Source: Phycisphaerales bacterium
Lineage (GTDB): Bacteria > Planctomycetota > Phycisphaerae > Phycisphaerales > UBA1924
NCBI GenBank assembly: GCA_015487555.1
Contig: WFPK01000037.1
Coordinates: forward strand, 1 to 52,247
Reading direction: 5' to 3'
Length of the DNA: 52,247 bases
Position numbers and translations under genes: made by a program
The notes under the pieces: generated by a model
The model's database searches: none
Told to the model about the DNA's origin: nothing
The model's input: only the letters and a program-made list of their open reading frames with translations
Shown here: one piece after another, positions 1 through 7,650 of the stretch
Layout: each line of letters opens with the position of its first letter
Position numbering within the stretch: position 1 is the first letter of the stretch

Positions 1-706
1 CGCAGATGGTCAGTGCCCAGTAAGTCCCTGCCCAGCAATAACAGCTCGTCTTTCGGCGGACCATCACATCGAGGGGGATCAGCAAGGCGATTTCGATGAT
101 GGTGCCGATGAAGAGCTTCTTTGAGAGCCGAGCGAGGACATCTTCTTTGCGTCCGGGTCTGGTGAACCGTATAAGCAGAGGGGTTGCGATGAGCCAGCCG
201 AATCCGATGATGATCGCGGCGGATGTGTATGGGGCTCCGGGGAGATTGGGGGAGAACTGGGATTCAATGTCGATTTCGTGAACATCTTGGAGGAACCCAC
301 CGATCCCCATGATGGATGCGTAAAAGAGGATGCCGATGACGCCGCCTGCGATCGCGAGGCTCTTGCGGATTGATTTTCCATGACTCGCAACAAGCCCCGG
401 TTGACGAACGGGCAACAAGAAGACCATCTGTGCAATGGTCAGTACTGCGATCGCGCCCACCATCATCATGACGAACTCGGTGTTAGCGAGCAGGTTGGTG
501 TAGTCTTCGAGCGAGGGCCATTGCCCAAAGAGTTTTTTATTCGATTCCGCCTCCCCGTCAACCATGCCTTGGGATTGGTACAGCAACGCCTGTAAGAAGT
601 ACAGTATCGCGCCTTGCACGATCCAAAACCCGCCCAGCAGCATCCATTTGGGTGTGCGGGTGATCCAGTCGTGGCGCGTTGTGCTCTTCGATTCGTGTGT
701 ATCCAC
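1..706 (-). CDS. Polytopic membrane protein of unknown function, 3' end cut by the window edge
   Basis: The minus frame stays open from a GTG at 706 to the window edge, giving 235 residues with no stop. About five hydrophobic segments are visible: after a short polar N-terminus (around 20-42), around 75-97, 110-132, 155-175, and near the cut end. The last one leads into a motif with RRKTSCYCWAGTYWAL, where the paired cysteines and aromatics look like a conserved signature. The start follows the TAG stop of the upstream gene by only 2 nt, so the two genes are probably translationally coupled. I do not recognise the family. The visible part suggests an inner-membrane protein. The GTG start is chosen because it is the first start after the upstream stop and gives a polar N-terminus before the first membrane span. 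Confidence 0.7.
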   Translation of the reverse strand, partial: MDTHESKSTTRHDWITRTPKWMLLGGFWIVQGAILYFLQALLYQSQGMVDGEAESNKKLFGQWPSLEDYTNLLANTEFVMMMVGAIAVLTIAQMVFLLPVRQPGLVASHGKSIRKSLAIAGGVIGILFYASIMGIGGFLQDVHEIDIESQFSPNLPGAPYTSAAIIIGFGWLIATPLLIRFTRPGRKEDVLARLSKKLFIGTIIEIALLIPLDVMVRRKTSCYCWAGTYWALTIC

Positions 707-708
707 GC

Positions 709-1539
709 CTACCACCCGTATATGGATTGTTTGATGAGCCCGATCCAAGGGGAGTAGAACGCCCAGGATTCCATCGTCAATGACCCGCTGCGTCCGCCAG
801 CTTTGTGTGATTGTCTGCGCACAATGCTCGGCGGGTCGAAATCGTGGAACTCGGTGTCGATGTCCGTATCAGGCATCAGGATTTGGATCATCTCGGCGGG
901 GCGCGAGTTGTCGAGCAGTGATGGGCGATCGTTGTCGCCGACGATCCCGATGCGGGTGCGCGGGCCCACGAGCCGAACGAGTTTGAGCCCGGCGTCGGTC
1001 TGGATGTGCAGATCGAGCAGGTTGGTTACCTTTGTGTTTCGGCTGACATGGGCATCGGTCTGTCGCATCGCGTTGCCCGCAGCACTGCTATAGGCGTTGA
1101 ACTCGGAAGAGCTCGACGGGTTGGATTTGATCTGCGTGGTGGTGGCTTTGATGTGTCCTGCCACGGCGAGCCTGACCTGATCGCTTCGGAAAGTCCAGTG
1201 GTTGCCATCGTTGGTCTCGACGACAAAGCTCGGCGGGTCGGCGTCGGGGAACTGATCGACCCCGAGGGCCATTTCGGGTTGTGGGTAGGCCAGGATTTCG
1301 CTGTGCGTCGGTGCGATGCTCAGCACACCCCTGGCGTGCATCGCTTCGAGGATGTTGTCTCGTAGGAGGGCATCAATGGGAGTCATCACCCCGGGTAAGT
1401 TGCGTCTGGATGCGAGCCTGGCCTGGTATGGATCCATCGCGGCCGATCCGACAAGGGCCTCGACCTTGGCGTCTTCGTCGAAGTTGCCGGGCCAGCGGAT
1501 GACGGTGAGATAGGCGGTTTCTGGTTTCTGCACAGACAA
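709..1539 (-). CDS. Hypothetical protein, 276 aa
   Basis: This is an open minus-strand frame with normal local codon use. The protein is soluble: I see no convincing membrane span or signal peptide. The N-terminal part (about 1-120) contains ETAYLTVIRWPG and DPYQARLASRR. The C-terminal half has a beta-rich look (NHWTFRSDQVRLAVAG, GLKLVRLVGPRTRIGIVGDN) and ends with aromatic residues (SPWIGLIKQSIYGW). The start is a TTG at 1539, with an in-frame GTG at 1533 as an equal alternative; neither has a clear Shine-Dalgarno. It lies 2 nt upstream of the membrane-protein gene that runs off the window, so the two probably work together. I do not recognise the family and assign no function. Confidence 0.65.
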   Translation of the reverse strand: MSVQKPETAYLTVIRWPGNFDEDAKVEALVGSAAMDPYQARLASRRNLPGVMTPIDALLRDNILEAMHARGVLSIAPTHSEILAYPQPEMALGVDQFPDADPPSFVVETNDGNHWTFRSDQVRLAVAGHIKATTTQIKSNPSSSSEFNAYSSAAGNAMRQTDAHVSRNTKVTNLLDLHIQTDAGLKLVRLVGPRTRIGIVGDNDRPSLLDNSRPAEMIQILMPDTDIDTEFHDFDPPSIVRRQSHKAGGRSGSLTMESWAFYSPWIGLIKQSIYGW

Positions 1540-1887
1540 AGCGTATCACAGACTCGAGACGATGCGTCTACCCAGAGCGACGAATCTTGCATCGCGGGCT
1601 TTTTTCGAGGGCCGATAGAAACCACATCTCAAACTCCACAAAGGCGAATTCGAAATCGTGTTGTCCAAAAATGCTTCAGCGGGGCGTGCAATTACGCAGA
1701 TTTTGTGACGGCGGATGCCGAATTGTTCAAAAAAACCCTTCAAATAAACGGGCTCATCGTGTACCTTGGACGGGTCAGCGAATGGGGCATGGTCTGTTGG
1801 TGCCCCTTTCGCATAGGGCAAAAGAGAGAGAATGGGATGTGCTTTTCATGCTCGTGTAGAAGGTGCATTATCCAGGAGGAAGAAGTT
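1540..1887. other. Intergenic region with leader of the FG-GAP gene; two mutually exclusive hairpins
   Basis: There is no gene here. It separates two divergent units and should hold both promoters, but I cannot place clear -35/-10 boxes. Near the downstream gene, TGCCC at 1801-1805 can pair either backward with GGGCA at 1785-1789 (extended to GGGGCA/TGCCCC, 1784-1806) or forward with GGGCA at 1816-1820. A strong Shine-Dalgarno (AGGAGGAAGAA, 1874-1884) precedes the ATG at 1888. Confidence 0.45.
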
Positions 1888-3633
1888 ATGCGTACGAAGA
1901 CAGCACCGAATTCGTCGGCCTGTGTCCCCGCCCGTGTTCCCGCCCGTGTTCCCGTTTGTCTTGCCACGATGGCAATGATCGCAGGCACCGTATCGAGCAC
2001 GCTCGCGTCCAACCCGCTGAGCTTTGCTGAAGAAGCAGTCGCCCGCGGTATCGACTACAACATGGGGGCCAACTACCAGCAGTTCGGCTCAGGACTGATG
2101 CTCGTCGATCTCGATGGCGACGGCGATCTCGATATCGTCCTCACCGGATCGACCGACCTGGCGGTGGGAATCTACGAGAATGATGGGACAGGGAACTTTA
2201 CTGATCGGTCGCTGGGCTCAGGAATAACCAATGGCTTGCCCGTCTCAGGACTCAGCGCAGCCGATTACGATAATGATGGGGATAACGATATCCTCATCAA
2301 TGGGTGGCTCGTTCCGACCCGGCTCTATCGCAACGATGGGAACTTCACCTTCACCGATGTCGCCCCCGCTGCGGGGATTGATGTCAGCGCCCCATCCTTC
2401 GCATCGAGCTGGGGTGATATTGATGCCGATGGCAATCTGGACCTCTACGCCTCGGTCCGAACCCTGTTCAACGCCGATCCTACACGCAACTTCTTCTTCT
2501 ACAACAACGGCGATGGCACCTTCACCGATCGGGCTGCCGAGCTGGGTATCCAGGCAGAAAATGACCCTACGCTGCTCAGCTCATTCTTCGATTATGATCG
2601 CGATGGCGATGATGATATTTACCTCGGAACTGACAAAGGGTCTGCGGGGGTGCTTTATAATCGGCTCTATCGCAACGACGGCGGCACCTTCACCGAAGTC
2701 ACCGCAGAAACCAACGCATTTGCCTATGTCGATTGCATGGGCATCGCGGTAGGTGATATCGACTTCGACGGATATTTCGATCTCTATGTGACCAACACCC
2801 CCCCCGGCAACAAACTTTTGATGTACGACGGCGTCACGGGTGCCTATACCGATCAAACCATCCCCGCGGGGGTCGGGAGCTATCGCGTTGGATGGGGAAC
2901 GGTCTTTGCCGATTTCGATAACGATACCCATCTCGATCTGTATGTCTGTAATATGATGGGCGAGAATCGACTTTACCGCGGGTCGAGCGTCTGGCCTTTG
3001 ATTGATGAAGCGCCCAGCGCGGGCGTCGATGAAGTGTCTGATGTCTTCTGTGTAGCTGTTGGCGATATCGACGGCGACAACGACCTCGACATGCTCGTCG
3101 GCGGCACCGATACAAAGGTTCAGATCTACATCAACAACTCGGTCGATCTCCAGACCAACAACTGGGTGCGCTTCAATGTCGTGGGCAACAACGCCAACCA
3201 GTTCGCCATCGGAACCTGCGTCGATATCAAAGCCGGTGGCAAATCCCAGCTTCGTGAAGTTCGCGCAGGGGTGAACTACAAAGCTCAGGACGAATACACC
3301 TTGCATTTCGGGCTCGCCGATCAGAAATCAATCGATGTCGTCACCGCGGTCTACACCGGGGGAGAAACCCGAAAACTCTACGGCGCACCAGCCAATGAGA
3401 CCTGGACGATCTATCCGGCTGCTCGGCTTGGTGATCCCAACAACAACGGGCGGATTGATTGGTACGAGCTCTCGGCAGCGATTGCCGCCAGGACCGCTCC
3501 CGGGGCCAAGATTGTCCCCGGACAGGAAATCTTCGATATGGACGGCGATTTCGATATCGACAATGATGACCTGGCTGCGATGGGGCTCGGTATCCGGACG
3601 CCATCGCTCAAGGGATTCTCGCCTGGCCCATAA
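1888..3633 (+). CDS. Secreted FG-GAP/VCBS repeat protein with UnbV/ASPIC domain and dockerin-like C-terminus
   Basis: The protein is 581 aa from the ATG at 1888, chosen for the strong AGGAGG Shine-Dalgarno 1874-1884; the frame is also open upstream but without a signal-like start. The N-terminus is basic, then hydrophobic (VCLATMAMIAGTVSSTLA), consistent with an export signal. Repeated calcium-loop motifs such as DLDGDGDLDIVL, DYDNDGDNDILI, DIDADGNLDLYA and DIDGDNDLDMLV mark FG-GAP/VCBS beta-propeller repeats. Around residues 430-500 is a segment resembling the ASPIC/UnbV domain (NWVRFNVVG ... GGETRKLYG). The last ~60 residues carry two acidic loops (DPNNNGRIDWYEL and DMDGDFDIDNDDLAAM), the pattern of a dockerin or EF-hand pair. 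Inference: an extracellular or cell-surface protein, perhaps held by a dockerin-type contact. It stands alone and is followed by a terminator. Confidence 0.9.
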   Translation: MRTKTAPNSSACVPARVPARVPVCLATMAMIAGTVSSTLASNPLSFAEEAVARGIDYNMGANYQQFGSGLMLVDLDGDGDLDIVLTGSTDLAVGIYENDGTGNFTDRSLGSGITNGLPVSGLSAADYDNDGDNDILINGWLVPTRLYRNDGNFTFTDVAPAAGIDVSAPSFASSWGDIDADGNLDLYASVRTLFNADPTRNFFFYNNGDGTFTDRAAELGIQAENDPTLLSSFFDYDRDGDDDIYLGTDKGSAGVLYNRLYRNDGGTFTEVTAETNAFAYVDCMGIAVGDIDFDGYFDLYVTNTPPGNKLLMYDGVTGAYTDQTIPAGVGSYRVGWGTVFADFDNDTHLDLYVCNMMGENRLYRGSSVWPLIDEAPSAGVDEVSDVFCVAVGDIDGDNDLDMLVGGTDTKVQIYINNSVDLQTNNWVRFNVVGNNANQFAIGTCVDIKAGGKSQLREVRAGVNYKAQDEYTLHFGLADQKSIDVVTAVYTGGETRKLYGAPANETWTIYPAARLGDPNNNGRIDWYELSAAIAARTAPGAKIVPGQEIFDMDGDFDIDNDDLAAMGLGIRTPSLKGFSPGP

Positions 3634-3685
3634 TCCGCGCGCCAAGTATCCCAACGCATTCGTGTTGGTTCCCAATGCATCCACG

Positions 3686-3715
3686 CCGATCGGTCAAAGT
3701 TGACCGGTCGGTTTT
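3686..3715 (+). terminator. Rho-independent terminator after the FG-GAP gene
   Basis: CCGATCGGTCAA (3686-3697) pairs with TTGACCGGTCGG (3700-3711) over 12 bp with one G-T pair and a 2-nt loop. TTTT follows at 3712-3715. It lies about 50 nt after the stop of the FG-GAP gene. Confidence 0.7.
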
Positions 3716-3794
3716 CGTGCGCCAATGCGCAGACGATGGCGATTCTTTCTCCCCATGCTTCATGTGTTTCGCCTTCATGCGCCAGCCCGCCCCT

Positions 3795-3958
3795 AGGTCG
3801 TGTCTGATAGCTCAAAAACATCCCATCGGGTACCACGACTCGCCCGAAGGGCGCAGTCGTGCTTTGGTTTTTTCGCCATCAAAGAACACGACTGCGCCGA
3901 AGACGGCGAGTCGTGGCACCCGGATTCGGGTTGATAAACGAGCCGTCAGATACGACCT
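3795..3958. repeat. REPIN-like double-hairpin element, copy A
   Basis: The core is 3828-3921, bounded by GGGTACCACGACTCGCC and its near-exact inverse GGCGAGTCGTGGCACCC. Each half is itself a hairpin: ACGACT...AGTCGT at 3835-3860 with a GCCCGAAGGGC tip, and ACGACT...AGTCGT at 3887-3914 with a GAAGAC tip. A further hairpin, ACCCG GATT CGGGT, sits at 3918-3931. An outer inverted pair, AGGTCGTGTCTGA (3795-3807) and TCAGATACGACCT (3946-3958), matches at 12 of 13 positions and makes the whole a ~164-bp palindrome. Related copies lie at 5753, 6819 and 19622. No transposase is nearby. Confidence 0.75.
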
Positions 3959-3989
3959 CGTTGAGGGATTCGGGTGATGGTTCAAAGAG

Positions 3990-4150
3990 AAAAACCGGGC
4001 ATGGGCTCTCGCTTTCCCATGCCCGGCAAGTGGCTTTGGCTTCGAGGAAGCCAGAGCCCTCCCGAAATCCCGACCGGGCGGTAAAGCCCGATCGGGCACA
4101 ACATCAGGTCGGTTGGGGACGATGACGATCCTCCCTGATGCTGTGTTGTG
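3990..4150. other. Run of four strong hairpins in non-coding DNA
   Basis: Four hairpins follow in a row. H1: CCGGGCATGGG (3995-4005) with CCCATGCCCGG (4016-4026), perfect over 11 bp. H2: GGCTTTGGCTTC (4032-4043) with GAAGCCAGAGCC (4047-4058), 12 bp with one G-T pair. H3: CCCGACCGGGC (4069-4079) with GCCCGATCGGG (4086-4096), one mispair. H4: CATCAGG (4102-4108) with CCTGATG (4134-4140), plus flanking ACAACA/TGTTGT. No convincing reading frame covers them. This could be a structured RNA or more repeat sequence; neither is proven. Confidence 0.5.
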
Positions 4151-4910
4151 TTCGCCTGCTCAAATCCATGCCAAGGACATCGCATTTGGCAGGCTTGGTC
4201 TGATACCTACCCGGTATCTCCTACCCGATGCCCGTTTGGACATTCGCCCGGCGTCTCGCTCGACCCGTCCAAATCGACCCGTATCCACCCGTCGCCGGGT
4301 GTGAAAATGGAGTATTTGGGTGAGACCCAGCGACACCGATCCAAAGAGCGCTCCCTCCCGAAGCTCTTTCTCTCGATGATCTTTTTTTGCTTATGTATCA
4401 TCCCAAATTCCCCCAAATCCCCAGACCGATCGCGCCAGCTTCTGAGCAACTCAGAGGCAATCGCTTGCTCAACTTATGGCCTTGGTCGTGCAACCCGGTG
4501 TCGCACAGCTCCCCAATGAAGCCAACAACAATGCGTCAACTTCGCCTCCCTCTTCGCACACGCATGGGTCCCTGTTTCATCACGATTCAAGAATTCTCCC
4601 CAGAGAACCCGTTTGGGGCAATCAGAATCGTTGCGACAAGTGGTAAATGTAAAGAAAAACCCTGCCAGTCGAGCGAGAAACGAGGATTCTTCATGAAATG
4701 AGATCAATCGAGATTCCGTTTGAAAAAAGATCAACATCGGCTGCAACCGCCCAAATCTTTCAGCTCGCCAGATGTGTGTATACCCGATCCACGGATATGC
4801 TTATTTTGTTTCTCCTGATATTCGCTTCGTCTGATATTCATCGCATCACCCATATCGCCCACATGACCCAGCCGACACTTCGGGCGGATGGGCCGTTTGA
4901 TTCGTCAGGG
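4151..4910. other. Intergenic stretch without a recognisable gene
   Basis: No frame here has protein-like composition. Small inverted pairs continue at the left end: TTTGGAC (4235-4241) with GTCCAAA (4267-4273), crossing with CCCGGCG (4247-4253) and CGCCGGG (4293-4299), a pseudoknot-like arrangement. From about 4380 to 4850 the DNA is less structured and I see nothing further. Confidence 0.4.
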
Positions 4911-4919
4911 CCCGGTGCG

Positions 4920-5745
4920 TCGCGTGGTATGAAACCATTCCATCAACGGATCGAGTGTGGGTGGAGATGGAGGTGGTCGATCGGCAACTCGACGAACGGC
5001 TCGGGGGCTCAGCTGACGGCCGACCCGAGCGATTGGCGATTGAGATGCGAGCGTTGAGTTTGTGCAAGGGGAGGAGGGGTTGGACCGGACCCGGACCAGG
5101 CCTGGGATCAGGTCTGGGGGATTTTCCCCGGTGTGCCGAGCGATCCTGCCGGGGCAGCCCTTTGATAAAGAGTTGATGAAGAGGCTGGGAAGGAGTTTTC
5201 TTATGCCATTGGTATTCTGCTTCCGAAGCTTGGGGTGATCCGGGTACAAACGAGGCTGCTCATGGTCGATGCGATTTTCGCAGCACCGCGTGGAGATCAT
5301 GATCGGGTGCTCGCGGATGTCCGGGTGGCTCGAGAGTTGTATGGGTTTGTTCTTGCTTGTGGGTTCGGCTATCGGGTTGTTGATTGATATCGCGCTTTCA
5401 AGCGTTGTCTCCGAGCCTTTGTTCGCCGACCTGATTGATCTCTCAGCTTGGTCAGCACAAGAACTGGAGCAGCTTTCGATTTTGTTTGAGCTTCCTGATT
5501 TGGAAACCCAAAGGATTCAAGCGGTTTCTTTTGGGCGATGATCCCTTTCAGGATGTGTTCGAGTGGTTCTATGCCGATGCCCAGGATGAACGCGGCGATG
5601 TATGGTGGTAAGCTGATTCTTGATGCCCGATGGCGATCCCAAACCATCGCTGGAGTTTCTGAGCCTCGATGAGCCCGAAGCTTTCGATAAACCCGGACGG
5701 GCAGCGATTGGTGGGGATTGGGTGCTGTTTCCAGCGGTTCGATAA
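4920..5745 (+). pseudogene. Decayed protein gene of unknown family, several frameshifts
   Basis: Protein-like sequence continues on the plus strand but jumps between frames. A first piece (near 4955-5050) reads VWVEMEVVDRQLDERLGG ... ERLAIEMRAL. It is followed in another frame by EFVQGEEGLDRTRTRPG ... LPGQPFDKELMKRLG (about 5056-5190). The third, 5193-5384, reads EFSYAIGILLPKLGVIRV, then MVDAIFAAPRGDHDRVLADV, then VARELYGFVLACGFGYRVVD. A fourth (about 5388-5538) contains EPLFADLIDLSAWSAQELEQ. The next, 5540-5608, gives DPFQDVFEWFYADAQDERGD. The last, 5635-5742, gives DPKPSLEFLSLDEPEAF ... GGDWVLFPAVR and ends with TAA at 5743-5745. At least four or five frameshifts are needed to join them. 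The left boundary is approximate. The parent family is unknown to me. A REPIN-like element follows directly. Confidence 0.6.
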
Positions 5746-5752
5746 GTGCTCT

Positions 5753-5866
5753 GGGTCCACGGCTTGACCCGAAGGGCAAGCCGTGCTCTTTGGATTTATC
5801 GTCATCGGGGTTGCTCAAGATACGGCTTGCTGGGGACGGTCAAGCTGTGGTACCCGTCGTTTGGGT
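5753..5866. repeat. REPIN-like double-hairpin element, copy B
   Basis: The core is 5753-5855, between GGGTCCACGGCTTGACC and GGTCAAGCTGTGGTACCC. The left half is ACGGCTTG...CAAGCCGT with a CCCGAAGGG tip. The right half is ACGGCTTG...CAAGCTGT, with one G-T pair. It is followed by the hairpin ACCCG/TGGGT (5852-5866). The stem word is ACGGCTTG here, against ACGACT in copy A. It lies between the pseudogene and the PfkB kinase gene and forms part of the latter's leader. Confidence 0.7.
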
Positions 5867-5888
5867 TGATTGAGGTCTACACTTGCCC

Positions 5889-6809
5889 ATGAGTCTAATA
5901 GTCACAGGCACCATCGGTATCGACACCATCGAAACTCCCGCAGGCGATCGGCATGAAGATCTCCTCGGCGGGTCGGCGGTTTACTTTGCAGCAGCAGCTT
6001 CGTTCTACACCCAGGCGCGACTTGTCGCTGCGGTGGGCGACGACTTTCCCCAGCAGTTTATTGATTCGCTCAATGATTTCGCGGGGCTTGATACGGCTGG
6101 GCTTGAGGTGCGCCAAGGCTCAAAGACTTTCCGGTGGGGCGGAAAGTATCACGAGGACATGGATCATCGTGATACGCTCTTTACGGATTTGGGTGTGCTT
6201 GAAGAAGCGCCGCCTCCGGTTCCTGAATCGTTTCGGGATTCCCAAGTGGTGTTCCTGGCCAACTCGCACCCGATGGTGCAGCTGGGGATGCTCGAGCAGT
6301 TCCCCGATGCGAAACTCAGCGTCGCCGACACGATGGATTTGTGGATCAACATCGCCAAGCCTGAACTGACGCAGCTTTTGGGCAAGGTCGATGGGTTGGT
6401 CTTGAACTTTGACGAAGCCGAGTTGTATACCGGGCATCGCAACCCGGTGACCGCTGGCAAGCACCTTTTGGAACTCGGGCCGAGGTTTGTGGTCATCAAG
6501 AAGGGCGAGCATGGGTGTATTCTGGTTCATAAGGACGGCATCTGCGCCTTGCCCGCGTATCCAACCGAGCAGGTCGTCGATCCCACCGGCGCAGGCGATA
6601 CATTTGCAGGCGGGCTGATGGGTCGGCTCTCGGCTCGCGGCGGGGATGACCTTGGATCGTTTGAATCGGTCCGCGAAGCGCTCGCCCATGGCACCATCAT
6701 CGCGAGTTTCAATGTCGAATCGTTCTCGCTCGATCGGATGCGTGGGATTGACAAGAAGGATGTCGATGCCCGGTACGATGAATACGCCGAGATGATTCGG
6801 TTGGGATGA
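5889..6809 (+). CDS. PfkB-family (ribokinase-like) carbohydrate kinase
   Basis: The protein is 306 aa. The family phosphorylates sugars or nucleosides with ATP in the cytoplasm. The N-terminal part carries GTIGIDTIETP and the di-glycine substrate motif LLGGSAVYFAAAASFY (about 25-40). The C-terminal PfkB signature DPTGAGDTFAGG is at 231-242, with the catalytic base Asp237. Residues 81-95 (FRWGGKYHEDMDHRD) probably form the lid region. Length fits the family. The ATG at 5889 gives the usual short N-terminus; a TTG at 5883 in frame is better spaced from GAGG (5872-5875) and is a real alternative. The substrate cannot be read from sequence; it could be a sugar or adenosine-type nucleoside. Copy C of the REPIN-like element lies just after its stop. 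Confidence 0.88.
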   Translation: MSLIVTGTIGIDTIETPAGDRHEDLLGGSAVYFAAAASFYTQARLVAAVGDDFPQQFIDSLNDFAGLDTAGLEVRQGSKTFRWGGKYHEDMDHRDTLFTDLGVLEEAPPPVPESFRDSQVVFLANSHPMVQLGMLEQFPDAKLSVADTMDLWINIAKPELTQLLGKVDGLVLNFDEAELYTGHRNPVTAGKHLLELGPRFVVIKKGEHGCILVHKDGICALPAYPTEQVVDPTGAGDTFAGGLMGRLSARGGDDLGSFESVREALAHGTIIASFNVESFSLDRMRGIDKKDVDARYDEYAEMIRLG

Positions 6810-6818
6810 GTTGGTGGG

Positions 6819-6924
6819 GGGTGCCACTACTCGCCGTCTTCGGCGCAGTAGTGTTTCTGATCAGCGGAGTATATTTGAGACACCCAAGACACTACTGCGC
6901 ATAAGAATGCGAGTAGTGGCACCC
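6819..6924. repeat. REPIN-like double-hairpin element, copy C
   Basis: The core runs from GGGTGCCACTACTCGCC to GCGAGTAGTGGCACCC. The left half is ACTACT...AGTAGT with a CGTCTTCGG tip, and the right half ACTACT...AGTAGT with a GCATAAGAATGC tip. The stem word ACTACT appears in all four arms, unlike copies A, B and D. It fills most of the gap between the kinase stop (6809) and the methyltransferase start (6937) and ends next to the GAGG Shine-Dalgarno. Confidence 0.75.
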
Positions 6925-6936
6925 GAGGTATTGGCG

Positions 6937-7632
6937 ATGGCATCAAATGAGCATGAATCAGATCGCCCGTACCTTGAGCCCTACGAGAAAGCCACGCGCG
7001 AGTTGGGCGCGGGGTTTGAAGCCCAGCTTTGGATGAGCCGTGATGCGCAGAAGAAGCGGTTTGAAGTGCTCGATGAGCTCGGGCGGTTTTCGAACCGGGT
7101 CATTGCGGATCTGGGGTGTGGGCAGGGGGACCTGGCGATCTATCTGTGCGAGAAGTATCAGCTTCACGAAAAGCGGGGCGAGGCTGGTTTCCCCAAATCA
7201 TATATCGGGATCGAAGGCGTGCAAGCCATGGCTGACCATGCGCGGACGCGGGCGCTCGATGCAGGCGTGCACCGTGCGATCTTTGAATGCGCGGACTTTG
7301 TCGCGGACGAATCGTTGCCTGATCTGTTGGTCAATGATGCCGGCGTTGAGGTGTTTGTGTTCTCGGGTTCACTCAATACGCTGAGCATGAGCCAGGCCCA
7401 ATCCGTGCTCGCCCGATTCTGGGAGGCATTGAGTGATGCCAAGCGGGGCACGCTGATCTTCAACTTCCTGTCCAACCGTCACGATGCCGATCGCACGCCC
7501 GCGACGCTGCCAGCCATCCGGTTTGATCCCGGCGTGATGCTCGATTGGGTCCTGGAGCGGACGCCTCTGGTCCAGCTTCGGCACGAGTACCTCAAAGGGC
7601 ACGACGCAACGATTGTGATGGATGTTGGATGA
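6937..7632 (+). CDS. Class I SAM-dependent methyltransferase
   Basis: The protein is 231 aa from the ATG at 6937. The frame is open back to 6811, but that stretch is the palindromic repeat, and GAGG at 6925-6928 is well spaced for 6937. Motif I of the Rossmann-type methyltransferase fold is VIADLGCGQGDLAIYL (about 54-69). The acidic residue in YIGIEGV (about 92-98) fits the ribose-binding position, and VEVFVFSGSLNTL (about 136-148) fits motif IV. The family transfers a methyl group from S-adenosylmethionine; the acceptor here is unknown. It follows the PfkB kinase on the same strand, separated by the repeat, and precedes a secreted protein by 18 nt. Confidence 0.8.
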   Translation: MASNEHESDRPYLEPYEKATRELGAGFEAQLWMSRDAQKKRFEVLDELGRFSNRVIADLGCGQGDLAIYLCEKYQLHEKRGEAGFPKSYIGIEGVQAMADHARTRALDAGVHRAIFECADFVADESLPDLLVNDAGVEVFVFSGSLNTLSMSQAQSVLARFWEALSDAKRGTLIFNFLSNRHDADRTPATLPAIRFDPGVMLDWVLERTPLVQLRHEYLKGHDATIVMDVG

Positions 7633-7650
7633 GTCGGTCGATGTTTCGGT

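Noticed and set aside
5269-5541. Small separate membrane protein on the plus strand
   Set aside because: It is one of several frame pieces of the same decayed gene; its protein-like part continues in other frames on both sides.
3795-5866. CRISPR array or integrative element
   Set aside because: The repeats are palindromic and not regularly spaced, and no cas, integrase or transposase gene is present.
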